From: Rhodosporidiobolus odoratus
Taxonomy: Eukaryota; Basidiomycota; Microbotryomycetes; Sporidiobolales; Sporidiobolaceae
Length of the DNA stretch: 64,000 bases
Assembly (NCBI GenBank): GCA_034387635.1
Contig: JAOANU010000007.1
Coordinates: 248,001-312,000 of the forward strand
Direction: 5' to 3'
The position numbers and the translations under genes are program-made. Below the pieces are notes generated by a model. The model ran no database searches. It worked only from the letters and a program-made list of their open reading frames with translations, and had not been told where the DNA came from. Of the stretch, positions 25,193 through 36,205 are shown piece after piece (position 1 is the first letter of the stretch; the number at the start of each line of letters is the position of its first letter).

Positions 25193-25605
25193 CTACTTTT
25201 CCTCCTCGATCTCCTTCCACTTCTTCTTGACCTCTTTTCGCCGTTCCTTCGCCTTATCTCGGTTCTTCTCTGTTCGGTCTATCCGCTGCATGATGCCGGG
25301 GCGGTAAGAATGAATCGTGAGCGTTTCGGTCCTTTGATCAGATGAGCGAAGGGGCGAGGAAAAGGGCAAGAAAGTAGGCAAAGCACACCTCGCCGCGCAG
25401 ACACTGGTTGAGTGCGGTCTTGTGGTCGTTACAGGCGCCGAGGAACTTGAACCAGGGCTGCTGGTCGTGACAACGCTTGAGGGCTTCGATTACTGCCAGA
25501 CACTCTGCGGTAGTCGGTCAACAGGGTGAGCGGTTTTGGCTCAGCGTACGGGAGTGCGGAGAGTAGCGCACGAGTCTGCTGGTGGTCTGCTAACGGAGGA
25601 TGCAT
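25193..25605 (-). CDS. CMC2: Cytochrome c oxidase assembly factor CMC2, twin CX9C protein
   Basis: Small intermembrane-space protein that helps cytochrome oxidase biogenesis and is imported by Mia40. Exons 25605-25572, 25504-25389 and 25285-25193 give exactly 80 residues. It begins MHPPLADHQQT as family members do, then has both CX9C pairs: CLAVIEALKRC and CNDHKTALNQC, separated by the conserved PWFKFLGA loop, and ends in the basic coiled helix KNRDKAKERRKEVKKKWKEI. Size, spacing and order fit CMC2 and not CMC1. Its start is 72 nt from that of the divergent histidine phosphatase gene, so the two must share a very short promoter. Confidence 0.93.
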
Positions 25606-25677
25606 GCTGTGATCGACAGAGGGACAAGTTGCGAATTTCCGATCTCGAGGTTGTCCACCCGCTCTCATCTCGTCAAT

Positions 25678-27294
25678 ATGCCGCCAAGGGTGTTCTTACT
25701 CAGACATGGCGTACGTGTTGCTCTCCGTCTGTCTGGCTATGTCACCAGCTCCGTCACAGATTCGACTTCGACGTCTTCCCCCCGCAAACGATGAGACGAC
25801 CTCTACTCGCGAACGACACCGCCGGAAGGGCCGGAAGATGCTGGGCTGGCATATTACAAGGTACAACGTCGGAGGCAGCGTATAACAGAACACCAAGAAG
25901 GGGAGATGGAAGTCGTGTGCCGCATCCGGTTGACGCCGATCCGATGAAGGGTCGGCAGACGCACCCGCTTGACAGGCTCAAGGAGCGACTCAAAGGGTCG
26001 CACAGGCCTCGAGTATGCTGGAACAGCGAGGGCAAGCAAGTACCAGCTGCACTCGCCATACTACCTCTGCTGCTCCACCTCACCACTGCACTTCTCGCCT
26101 AAAGAGAACTGACCCCTTCCGTTCGCTTCTCCGTCTTCGACTATTCTCTGCACGACTACCGCCTACCTTTCTCCGCTGCCATCGCCTCGTCGTCCCCCTC
26201 GCGTTCCTGCTCCATACAACCATGCCTTTCCTTCCCCTTTTCGCAACAACAGGAAGCCCAGCACAACGTCGGCCCGCCTCACCCTCCGCCCGACCATGCT
26301 CAGCTCGACCCTGAACTTACCTCTCGAGGCGTAACTCAATGCCAAGCGATTCCTTCCGTCTACCCGACCTTCTTCGCTTCGCTGTCGCCAGAAAACACCG
26401 TCATCATTGCCAGCCCGCTCAAGAGGACCATCCAGACCACACTTCTAGGCTTCAGTAGTCTGCTGCCTAGCTCTACAGAACAGCCGGTCGAGCTGAGACT
26501 TCTACCGCAATTACAGGGTCCGTTTTTTTTTGTTCTCTCTCTTCCTTCCCCCCTTGTCGGTTCAATTTTTACCCACACTCGGACACGAGCATCTTGAGCC
26601 TTACCTCTTCTTCCTCACAGAGTGTGGTGCCTACCCTTGTGATATCGGTGGTCCCCTCACGGAAACAAAATCACGCTTCCCCGACTGGCTCGACTGGTCC
26701 GTCGTGGACGACGCTCCCGAATGGAACCGCAACGAAGGCATGTTCGAGGCTACGGAGGGAAAGAACATCGCTCGGGCACGATGGGTGCGACAGTACCTCA
26801 GGGAACTCAAGTGTGAAAAGGTCGTTGTTGTGAGCCACCATGGGTTGTTGAGGAGGATTGTCAAAGCTCCTCATGCGCATGATCGGATGAAAAGTGTGCG
26901 TGCTTCTCTCCGTTTCTCCCATATATCCCGATGCACAATTTGCCTCTGTTCAACCTCGTCTTGCTTTCCTCGATCCCGCACATTGCCTGCTTGACTCGGC
27001 CTCGTCACGCTGAACTTGGACTGACACTTCGTCCTTGTTAATTGTCCCTCGACTCCGTTCCGTATCGACTGCGGTTCTGTGACCCCATTTGCACAACCAT
27101 CTCGAATGGTACTTTCTCGACCACCACTTCTATCCACGCCTTCCTTTACCCCGATCAACCTCTCCTCGGCTGATCTCACCCTTTCTCAGCCCATCCAATG
27201 GGACAACGCCACTCTACGTGAGTACCGCTTTGCCGACCCGGCAGGACAAGACGATGAGGCGGACTTGGTGCGCGTGGACGAGTCGATTCTCTAG
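25678..27294 (+). CDS. Histidine phosphatase (phosphoglycerate-mutase-like)
   Basis: Exons 25678-25710, 26253-26517, 26621-26895 and 27190-27294 keep phase and give 225 residues. The catalytic RHG motif spans the first junction: MPPRVFLLRHG joined to EAQHNVGPPH. Then SPLKRTIQTTLLGF (the second catalytic Arg), ECGAYPCDIGGPL with the acid, and VVVSHHGLLRRIV with the second catalytic His. It resembles the fungal Pmu1/YOR283W-like small phosphatases more than glycolytic mutase; substrate unknown. Intron 1 is 542 nt, several times the local norm, and intron 3 is about 290 nt; either may hold an alternative exon. Divergent partner CMC2 lies 72 nt upstream. Confidence 0.85.
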
Positions 27295-27723
27295 GTGCTG
27301 CTTCTACTCCCAGCCAACTTGACTAGACTACCCATCTTCTCTTATCTTTCGCCGCTGTTCCGACCATGTACAGACACTCGTAAAGCTGCATCTAGAACTT
27401 GTTGTAAACAAGGGTTACAGCGACGCGTCTTCCCAATCCAACTGGGCACTGTTTTCGCCTGTATCTACCCGTCCATGTCTCTCGGCGACTGGAGTTATGT
27501 GTTTGTGCTGGTCAGATTGACGGAGCAGGCAGTAACACGCGACAGCGCTGCATGCGCAGGTTGGTGACAACCTTTATTCAGACCAGGCCGACGCTGTGTC
27601 ATTCAGACCTTTCCTCCACTCTGACCGAAGAAAACCCGATCCCCACACCTCGGCGATTTGGTCGTCCTTGCTCTCTCACTCTTCTGCTTCAATTCCACAG
27701 CTTGCACACTTTGATCAGCCAAT
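27295..27723. promoter_or_regulatory. Intergenic region and alcohol dehydrogenase promoter
   Basis: About 430 nt between two plus-strand genes. Pyrimidine-rich tracts precede the ATG at 27724, as is common for highly expressed genes in these yeasts. No TATA box or gene seen. Confidence 0.35.
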
Positions 27724-29622
27724 ATGTCGATCCCCACTACCTACCGCGCTGCCTTTATCGAGGAAAAGGACGGCAAGTTTGTCATCAAGGATGTGTGCTG
27801 CTCCTTCCCTATAGAGCTGCCTGGGTCGTCTCCTTGACCATGCAAGCATCCACAGGTTCAGTACAAGAAGCCCGAAGCTGGACACGTCGCTGTCAAGGTA
27901 CGTCGAGCTTTTCCAGAGGTTCCCGTCGATTCTTCCTCAATCGCCCGCTCGTTCATGTCGGCAGAATAGACTGACCTTTCCTTCGTTTCGTCAACAGGTC
28001 ATCGCTTCGGGTGTCTGCCACAGTGTACGCATAACCTTTTCCGCCCTCACAGCGTTGCGCAAGAGGCGGAGCCTGACCTGCATCCTCTTTTCCCTTCCCC
28101 TTTCTTCTCGCGATGCTTCCTTTTTCCCTTCGTACATCTCGTTCTTCCTACTGCTATTGCTACCCACAGGACTCGATCGTACAGGGTCAGCACATGCCCA
28201 CCGGTCTGCCGAGGTGCCCAGGACACGAGATCATCGGTGAGGTCGTCGAGGTACCTCAATCCGAGAAGCGCTGGAAGGTCGGAGACCGTGTTGGTTCCGG
28301 TGCGTCCTCTGTGCTCGTCTCCGTGGTCCGAGTCTTCGAAAAAGACTGAAGACTGAACGAATCGGTCTACTTGCGCGCAGGCTGGCACGGCGGTCACTGC
28401 GGTGTATGCCCCTCCTGCTTGAGGGGGGACTTTGTCACTTGTCACAACGAGAACATCAACGGTATCATGACCGATGGCGGGCACGCCGAGTACGCAACCC
28501 TCCGTACTGAGGCGCTCTGCTCCGTCCCCACTGACATTGATGCGGCTGAGGCGGCTCCGTTGCTGTCAGTCTCCTTCTTCCTTCCGCCTTTCTCCTAATA
28601 GCTTGCTGCCTTTCTCCTAATAGCTTGCTGATCAGCACATCCATCTCTTCTTGCTCCTCTGCAGCTGCGCCGGCGTGTGAGTCTCCCAGTCTACCAGCAT
28701 TGTTCACCACTTTCTGCCGCTTCCCAGCTCGCTTCTCATATGGATACTGACGCTCATGAACCTTCGTGCCGGTGCAGTACCACTTTCAACTCTCTGCGTC
28801 ACATGGACGTCCACCCCGGTGATGTTGTGGCCGTTCAGGGCATCGGTGTACGTTTTCAGCCTTTGTCCCACTACTACTTGCCTCGTCCCGCGTGATTCGC
28901 TGATGGCGCCTCCTTTTGTAGGGTCTCGGTCATCTCGCCGTCCAGTTCTCGCGTAAGATGGGCTACAAGACCGTTGCCCTTTCGGCTTCCGACAGCAAGA
29001 AGGACCTTGCTGCCAAGCTTGGTGCCCACGAATATGTCGACGGCAGCAAGGAGGACCAGGCTGGGGCTCTCCAGAAGCTCGGCGGTGCCAAGGTTATCGT
29101 ATGCACTGCACCCAACCCCGAGGTTATCAACAAGCTCATGGGCGGTCTCGCCACGGACGGTATCCTTCTTATCCTCGCCGTTGCTGGCAACATTGAGGTA
29201 CCCATGGGGTGAGCTTCACCTCCAGTCTCCCTGACAAACTCAACTTGAGGGGAAAGCAGGCGGTGAGAGGGGGAGAGGCAGTCATCGATTCTAACTCTTT
29301 CTGAACTTCCCACAGGCCCATGATTCAGAAGCGTCTCTCCATCCGCGGTTGGCCCTCGGGCACGCCCGCCGACGAGGAGGACACTATTCGCTTTGCGCAG
29401 GCCGCCGACGTTCACTGCCAGGTGCAGAAGTTCAGTCTGGATCAGATCCAAGACGCTTACGATGCGATGATGGAAGGAAAGGCGAGGTACGCTGGTTGTT
29501 CTCTAGCTTGCTCATCTCTGTGTCTTCGTGGCGCCGTCCGTCCGATCATGCCGGCGTCTGACCCTTCTTTCCTTGGTTGCAGGTTCCGTTCGGTCATCAC
29601 TTTTCAAGCATCGACTCTCTGA
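27724..29622 (+). CDS. Zinc-dependent alcohol dehydrogenase (MDR family)
   Basis: Cytosolic oxidoreductase interconverting alcohols and aldehydes with NAD(P)H. Ten exons: 27724-27792, 27856-27897, 27998-28024, 28170-28299, 28381-28564, 28665-28676, 28778-28847, 28922-29208, 29316-29486, 29583-29622, giving 343 residues, the normal size. Catalytic zinc ligands: Cys in SGVCHSD, His-Glu in CPGHEIIG, Cys in PLLCAGVTTFN. Structural zinc: the four Cys of CGVCPSCLRGDFVTC. Cofactor loop: GIGGLGHLAVQFSRKMG. Exon 6 is only 12 nt and codes the catalytic Cys (CAG of PLLCAGV). Closest in character to propanol-preferring AdhP-type enzymes. An intron before the micro-exon holds a perfect 22-bp tandem repeat (28587-28630). 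Confidence 0.93.
28587..28630 (+). repeat. 22-bp tandem repeat in alcohol dehydrogenase intron 5
   Basis: Two perfect copies (28587-28608, 28609-28630) beginning CCTTTCTCCTAATAG. Each carries a CTAAT branch-like site and a TAG, so the intron ahead of the 12-nt exon has duplicated branch and acceptor-like signals. Confidence 0.85.
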
Positions 29623-30057
29623 CTCCGGAGACAGTCCTCCCGAGCAACGTATATAAAGGTAGCCTGAAACGAAGTCCAAATAGCAAATGTCGTGGTTCTG
29701 GTTCGTAGCGAGTGGTCAAGCAAAGCGGCTTGGGGGCCAGCTACGAGAGAAGGCGGAGAGGAGCAAAGGGCGACATTCGCCTCTTTCGGTTTCCCTGGGC
29801 TCCCTCCGCAGATGCGCCTCTTTCTTTCTCCAATTTGTCGACGCAAGGTAGCCCAAAGAGTGGGGCTATTTGCGGCTGGGACAAGCTACGTGCCAAGCAA
29901 GACTCGGCTCTTTCGACTGCTCTTCAGTCTCTTGCGGTTTCGTATACTTGCTTTGCGCTGCGAAGCATGGTGCTACAGACAGTTGACATTCCTTGCAAGC
30001 GCACTGATCGAACTCCTACAGCAAAAAAACGATCCTTCCCTCTGTCAAGCTGCCACC
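29623..30057. other. Convergent intergenic stretch
   Basis: Between the 3' ends of the alcohol dehydrogenase gene and the minus-strand gene ending at 30058. Overlapping frames here look random. A TATATAAAG string near 29651 is in the 3' flank and probably not a promoter. Confidence 0.35.
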
Positions 30058-30800
30058 TCACTCAGGAGCCTTGCCCTCCCTTTTCTCAGATACCACCGCC
30101 GAAGCGAGCATCGTATCCTTCTTCTGAGCGAGCCTGCAAGCCTCATTGACCCCTTCCATATTGAAGCGTGAGGTATGGGCTTTCAGGTGCTTCTCGAGCT
30201 GGTTTTGGTCGAGGAGGGAGAGGGAGTGCTCCATGTCGCGGCGGTCGACGGTGGGGCAGCCCGAGACGGAGATGCAGCGAGAGATGAGAGAGGCTAGTCA
30301 AGGGAAGTGGGGCTGGGATGGAAACAAGAAGGAAAGCTGGAGAAAGGACTCGCCAACGTCGAGGTCGAGCCTATCCTGCCCGTTTAGCGTGAGGAGGAAC
30401 AGCTCGGAGCCGAAGCACACACCATCACGGAGCTCACGGAGGTCAGTCGAAGGCTGATCCGCAGCTGAAAAACGAGGCAAAACGAGGCAACAGGGAGCAG
30501 AAATGGCTGATTGAGAAGGTCAGCCTCGTGAACTCTCTTGGAGGTAGAAAGGAAAGGAACGTTTTACCAATGGCAAGCTTGACACCACCGAGCTTCCTGA
30601 GCTGCTCATTTGACGGTGTCCCTTCTAACGACTAGCAGATCTTTCTTGCTCGGAAGATGGTAGTCGTCGTGAGACCAGCGGTCCGAGGGCGTAACGAGGA
30701 CGACTTTCTGCCCGCGAGCGACGTGGGAGATGGCGGCGAGACACATGCGAGCATAGCCCCTGCTGGTCAAACTGAGGTCAGATCAACCTTCTCAACCCAC
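30058..30800 (-). CDS. Unidentified multi-exon gene with a GC-AG intron
   Basis: I do not recognise the product. Three exons join well: one ending SNEQLRKLGGVKLAI (donor GTAAAA near 30555), 30464-30354 (DLRELRDGVCFGSELFLLTL, DRLDLDV) and 30293-30058 (SLISRCISVSGCPTVDRRDM, SLLDQNQLEKHLKAHTSRFN, ending KREGKAPE). The junction between the last two uses a GCGAGT donor and a CTAG acceptor and stays in phase. Further upstream an open stretch at about 30760-30620 reads MCLAAISHVARGQKVVLVTP and probably belongs to the same gene, but I could not place that junction, and the start is unknown. The visible part suggests a soluble alpha/beta protein with a helical C-terminus. Confidence 0.5.
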
Positions 30801-30847
30801 TCCATGGGAGCTAACTTCGGAATAAACTCCTTTAATCACTGACAGAT

Positions 30848-32642
30848 CTACTTCCCCCTCTCCTCCATAAACCTCTCAATCTCCCTCCGTATAACCTCCC
30901 CCGCCTTCTCATCCACAAATCCCTCCCTCCTCGCTTCCTCCTTGGCCCCCCTACCCTGCACATAAGCCTCTTCAATATGAAACTCCCACCTTCCTGCTTC
31001 AAAGTCGGCGCGGTCGAGCTCGAGCGAGGTACCACGAGCTTGCATGAGACGTTTTAGGCCAAATTCTTCGACAAAGAGAGGTCGGGGGACTGGATGAGAC
31101 AGAGGAGAGTCAGCGAGATTCAGCCGGAAGATTACAGAAAGGGAACCTTGCTCACCGTAGATGAACGGTGTCTTGCAAGATAGCGTCTCGGAGCATGTGC
31201 CGTATCCCTGAGCAAGGAAAAGCAAGGCCCTTGTCAGTAGAAAGCAAAGGAGGAGAGTGGCAGTGTACACGTACCAGCTTGCCCAACACACAATCGGCGA
31301 TCCAGGTCAAGTCAGGCACGTACACGTCCGTCTCGCTCGCAAAGAACCCATAAGGCAAGTCGTCTCGAATCGCGTTCGAGGCGCCTCCCAGTCCAGTAAC
31401 GATCGCGATCCACCCTTTCGGTAGCAGACCCGCTTCTTTCCGCACAATGGGAATTTCGAGAGAGTGTGTAGACGTGGTCGAGCTGGATCGTTGAAGCGGG
31501 GAAGAGAGGGGCGAAGGTGGTCGTGAGCGAGGACGGGGAATCGCCTGACCTCCGAACGAGACGAGGAGGACCTTCGAGTCTAGGAGATAGTCCGGTACTC
31601 CCATGCCGGTCAGGATCGATGCGCGGAACTCGGGCGTGTTGGCGTCGGACGAAGGCGAGCGGACGATGAGAGGAACGTCTACTACTTTTCGACCTTGGGT
31701 AGCTGAAGGAATGAGAGATGTTGGCCGGGACAGAATGGCCTCGACTTCGGGCACGAAGGATGAGCGGTCGTCGTTGACCCATCGTCCAGAAGGCATGGGG
31801 ACATCGGTGTCGAAGGCAGGGATGGGAATCACCCCGGGCAGGCGAAGGAGGAGAGATGCACAGGCGTAGTCGGCAATGGACTGCTCGACAAGAGGATCGA
31901 GGATGTCGGCAGGTAAAGGAGGCTCGGGAAGGTCGGTACCAGGGGTAGACGATGGTAGGGCGGGAAGGGAGAGGTAGGAGTAGCAGGAATCGAAGGTGAA
32001 GCTGTGGGGAAAGCGCATCAGCAGTCAATCTCGTGTGAGCACACAGAGCAGGTGCACACTTGGAGACAAGGATTGCGGGTATATCAGCGCCGGCGGCGGC
32101 GGCACTGCAGAAAGGACAGAGATGAGCCTGATTCCGCTTTGGAGGGAGATAAACAGACTCACCAGCCAAGGAACGTTGCATCGCTCAGTACCGCATCCAC
32201 CTTGACTCTCTTCAGCCACGTAATCTCCCCTTTAAGCGTCTCTTCCCTCGCGTCCATAAACTGCTTCAACACCTGATAAGTGCCGCGTCGATCAACATCA
32301 TACGCCTTGGGCTGCACAATGCCCGCGTCTACGTTCCTCTTACGATACTGAGCGTATTTGGGCAAGGCGCGTGTTTGCGAGCCACTGGCGGCGGCGGTAT
32401 TGCTAGTCGTAGGAAGGGAGGACGGTGGCAGGACGGCGGCGAAAGGAAGCTCTGGTGCGTTAGTGACGACCGTGACCGAGTGTCCCGCCGTAAGGAGCTC
32501 TTCAGACACGGCGGAGACGCGTGTAGCATGCTGTATTCGTCATGATCAAGTTTAGCGATGTGCGAGGTGGGGTGCGGGTTGGAGTGAGAGGACTCACGCC
32601 AAAGCCGTGGCCAGAGGTATAGTACGCGAAGTGGTACGGCAT
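30848..32642 (-). CDS. Stand-alone glycosyltransferase-like domain of L-arabinokinase type
   Basis: Exons 32642-32598, 32530-32163, 32104-32060, 32001-31275, 31207-31156 and 31089-30848, in phase, 492 residues. The start MPYHFAYYTSGHGFGHATRV matches the N-terminal GT-B-like half of plant L-arabinokinase (ARA1), followed by ELLTAGHSVTVVTNAPELPF, RRGTYQVLKQFMDAREETLK, VLSDATFLGCAAAAGADIP, LLRLPGVIPIPAF, VDVPLIVR, VLLVSFGGQ, LPKGWIAIVTG, VYVPDLTWIADCVLGKLGYG, TCSETLSCKTPFIYVPR and a C-terminal helix ending FMEERGK. In plants a GHMP sugar kinase follows; here the protein stops at 30848 and no kinase motifs (PRRLxxxxD-type or PxSSGLSSS) are seen in the window. Probable nucleotide-sugar or sugar-binding role; substrate unknown. 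An insertion rich in Arg/Ser/Pro (31480-31540) follows the FGGQ motif. Confidence 0.82.
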
Positions 32643-32929
32643 CGCCAGTACCTAGCGAAGCAACTTCGGGGCGTACAAGCAGAATCGACGGGTACTGGAA
32701 AGGCGAGAAAAGGGAAAGTTGGCTTGTCCGCAACGAAGTAAGCGGTCGGGCATCTCACAAGCATACAGGCCGTTACATATTCCTGGTTACAGAGACTGTG
32801 AAGAATGGGGTACCTCTGAACAACCGAAACAAACAGCTCAACGGACTCTACAACCCGCGTTCAGCCCGACAAAGGAAAACCGGTGCCCATGTCTCTCGCT
32901 CCCCATACCGCACGCTCTACCCCCTTTGT

Positions 32930-34767
32930 TCATGCAGCAGCAGGTACCCGCGCGAGACCGGTACCAGAAATCTGATAATCCTTGTTGGCGGCGATAGTCT
33001 CTTCGCTGACATGGTACGTCTCGAGTGACGCTTTCTTCAAAGCAGCGTCGTAGTTCCGCTTCATTGCCTGAGCCATGAATTCGGCTCCAGTCTGCAACGC
33101 ATCACAAGCATACGTTTGTGAGCAAAGGAAGGATGGAGGAACAGAGGTCGGGGAAACGCACGATCTTCGGGTAAGCCTTCTTGGGACCCTGGATGACTGC
33201 GTCCCGTCGGGCCTGATTGAAGAAGCCCAACGAGTACCGAGGGCCTTGGTACTGTCCTGGACGCGGGCAACTGACTCGGTGGAAGGTGCTGTAGAGGGTA
33301 GGCAGATCAGCAAGCCGATCAGAAAAGTCAGGGAGTAAACTCGTCGACGCACCTCTTCAGCTTGTCGTCGCTCCACCGCATGAGCTGGTCGCCGATGTTG
33401 CAAATCTGTAAAAACGTGGAAAGGTGAGTCAGAAGGCCCGTCTGAGGGAGATTGCCATAAAGCCTTACGATACTGCCTTCTTGCATCTTGATCGGTGTCC
33501 ACTTGTCGCCAAATCCAAAGTCGGTGCTGATTTCTCTTCCTGGGCACACTTCGAGACCGTCCTGACCGATACGCTGGAAGAGGAGGCTGTTGTTGGGGTA
33601 AGAAGACCCGAGCGAAGGCGGAGTACAAGGTCAGTACGCCTACGACCCGGAAGGCAAAGCGAGACAGAAACAGAGAAGCCCCACGTCAAGACATCGAAGT
33701 CGGCATGCGCACTATACAAGCAGAGAGTCGCCAACTGTCAGCACGCAGATTGTAGGCTACGCAGAGGCGCGAGAGGTGCAGGGAAAAGAGCGACTGCCAG
33801 ACACACCCAGCACGGAAGTAGTCCTCGCCAAAGTCCTTGCCCTCGCACTCGTGATACTTCAGCATCCTCAGCGTCGCCATCGAGTCTTCCTTGTCGGTCC
33901 CATCCGGCGAAACGGTGCCTTCGGTGAAAGTATTCGTGGGCTGATCGCCACAAACTCGTCAGCAGCGGGAAAAGACAGCGGACGGCGATGAAGGTTCGCT
34001 TACCAATCCAACTCCCTCAGCAAGTAGCTCCATTACCTTCATACTCAACCCCTGCACCTCCTTCATGAAGTGCTCGGCGTCCTTGCGGAAATCGGGGCAG
34101 TCTTTGTCAGACGGCCAGCAAGCTGCCATGGGGCCGTCAGGGGATTGGCCAAAGCCTAACTGCATCGACTCTTTGGGGTCGGCATAGCCGGTCGAGGGGC
34201 GGATCTGCAACAGCGGGTTTCAGTTTGGGTTGGTTCGAAAGAAGGGGGAAAAAAGCGGCATCGCGCACCTGAGAACGGTGTTCAAAGCCCATGTTCTTTC
34301 CGTTCCATCTGTGGCACGTAGCACGAGCCAGACACCAACGAGCGTAAGCTATCAAGCCGATGGTAAGAATAGGGAGAGAGCAATGTCACATACGGAGTCT
34401 TCATTTTGGTCTCGAGAGGAAGGTCGAAGAAACGCTCGGCAAGTGCGAAGGCGGCGTCTACATGGTCCAGAGGAATGGGATGGTCGACCAAGGTACTGTA
34501 CGCGCGAAAAAGCGAGTCGAAAAGGGTCAGACGAAAGAGCTTCCTGGCAATAAAGAAGAAGCAAACGAGAGAGAGGGTGTATGGGGTGTGCGCGTGGTGG
34601 ATTTTTGTATGGGCGTAGGGAGCGAGAGCCGAAGAGATGGATACGCACAAGAAGCCGATATCACTCGCTGCAGCAATCAGCTGCTCCTTGATTTCCTCTC
34701 GTCGGTTATCGAAATCGCGAAGGGAGATGGCGGGAATGGCGATAGCTGCGTTTTCAACGGAAGGCAT
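32930..34767 (-). CDS. 2-oxoglutarate/Fe(II)-dependent oxygenase (isopenicillin-N-synthase-like)
   Basis: Ten exons, all in phase: 34767-34649, 34495-34394, 34308-34269, 34204-34004, 33940-33807, 33711-33685, 33586-33469, 33405-33353, 33288-33162 and 33091-32930; 360 residues. N-terminal DIOX_N-type part: AIPAISLRDFDNRREEIKEQ, GFFTLVDHPIPLDHVDAAFA, ERFFDLPLETKM. Core: MLKYHECEG, iron ligands H and D in GAHADFDVLTLLFQ, third His in STFHRVSCPR, and the 2-oxoglutarate-binding R and S in RYSLGFF. So the site is complete. Such enzymes hydroxylate or desaturate small metabolites in cytosol; no neighbours suggest a biosynthetic cluster, so the substrate is open. A 27-nt exon codes the first two iron ligands (HADFD). 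Confidence 0.9.
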
Positions 34768-35243
34768 GCTGATGCGAGTTCAAGTAGATTGACAATGCAG
34801 ACAATGCGGTCGGAGCTAGAGAACAGGGAGATTGAGAGAAGGGAAGAAAGCGACAAAAGTCGGGCGATAACCTTCTCCCGCCCGCACCCGCGCGAGACTG
34901 GACCGCTCCGAAGGCGTCGGCCGATTAGCCACAATCTCCACAAGCCGGAATCGCCGCCGTATGGAGCCAGCAGGAACCGAGCATTTCTCCGCTCTTGATG
35001 AGACCCTCAGCTCGCCAATCAGAGTCGGTCAACGCCTAATCATCTCAGCCTCCTTCTTGTTCATACTGATGCATACTGATGAAGCAGGCGCTACTGCAAG
35101 AGCTAGAGACGCCGAAGACAGGCCTTGGCACAGCGACATCGAGAACAAGTGTGAGGTCCACGGTGTTGTCGGCATTTCAGGAGATGTAGATTGTTGCCGA
35201 CACGCTGTGAAGCGTCGAGGCGCCCAGAAAGCCGAAGCAAGAA
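34768..35243. other. Intergenic stretch, oxygenase promoter and 3' flank
   Basis: About 475 nt. Short frames on both strands look like chance. A small direct repeat of CATACTGATG occurs at about 35064-35083. Confidence 0.35.
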
Positions 35244-36205
35244 CTAGAACGGCAGTGGTGGATCGGAAAGAAAAGCCTGCGGAATGAGCGCAACTTAAGC
35301 AAACGGACGCGACCAAAGAAGGAACTCCCGTCAACATACCAACACTTCCTCCACAACAGACTCGTCTTTTGCGCCCTGTGCTCTTCGTATCCGTGCTCGA
35401 TCGACAAGGGTCATAGCTTCGTTGGTGACGTGCTGAAAGAGGGAGTATCGAGAAGGGAGGTATGGCGGTGTCTGCCTTGAGAATGTTGAGTACGACTTAG
35501 GTAACAAAACCGGGGAAGAGCATGACGCACCTCTTCCTTCAGCCCAAAGGAAGACACGAGATCGACCTCGATTCTCCGTCCTGGCCCTTCGTCGCCATCT
35601 GTCCACCTGAAAGCCACAATCGCTCGCATAACCCCTCTCAAGGTAAGCCGCATCTCCCTCAGCTCCCCACCTCCACTTCCACCCGCCCCTACCAGCCTGA
35701 CACTAACCCTCGAATGTGTACCCTCCCACTTTTCAGCTAACTCCGCCAACTCCGCCGGCGAGGTCGGCGAGGCAAATTGCCGTTCATAAGGCTCTCGTCC
35801 CTTTCCTTCGCGATCTGAGCCCCCCGAGCCCGTCCCATCTAAGTCTAATATCCCGCCCACTTCCTCCCATCCATCGACCGGCTTCCGTTGCCGAGGTTTG
35901 AGTACGATCCCCTTTGAAGAGGCAGCTTCACTCGCACTGGTAGCCTGTAGAACCGCTTCGACGGAGTCGAGCTGCTCGCCGAGGGACCGTATGGAATTGG
36001 TGCATTCGTATGAGGCGGTTCGGTAAAGTTGGGCGCGAGAGTCGGGGGCTGCGAATGGGTGAGAGATGGACTGGAGAAGGGTGGGGAGGGAGGAACGGCA
36101 ACGGTCGAGGCTGGTGAGGACGGCGTGAAGGGAGGCTATCTGAGCTTCAAGTGTGGCACTGGCGTTGCTTGTAGCCTGATTGAGAGTTGACATCGTGCGA
36201 GACAA
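35244..36205 (-). CDS. Probable Mediator subunit 27-like protein
   Basis: Exons 36205-35531, 35432-35340 and 35276-35244 give 266 residues; an in-frame Met four codons on (MSTLNQ) is an alternative start. The first 85 residues are helical with heptad character (LEAQIASLHAVLTSLDRCRS, LPTLLQSISHPF, IRSLGEQLDSVEAVLQATS), then a Gly/Ser-rich linker, a beta-rich part (HSRVSVRLVGAG, LTLRGVMRAIVAFRW, RIEVDLVSSFGLKEE) and a short helical end (VDRARIRRAQGAKDESVVEE, VLAFLSDPPLPF). This order resembles fungal Med27, a tail subunit of the RNA polymerase II Mediator, but no single diagnostic motif decides it. A coiled-coil protein of another complex is the alternative. Confidence 0.45.

Noticed and set aside
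25711..26252. Possible extra gene in the 542-nt first intron of the histidine phosphatase
   Set aside because: Frames on both strands are short and unordered; the phase of the flanking exons fits direct splicing.
29651..29660. TATATAAAG string as a promoter
   Set aside because: It lies just after the alcohol dehydrogenase stop and between convergent genes, so no gene would use it.
30146..30457. Plus-strand Arg/Ser-rich frame of 103 codons
   Set aside because: Antisense to exons whose splice junctions and phases agree on the minus strand.
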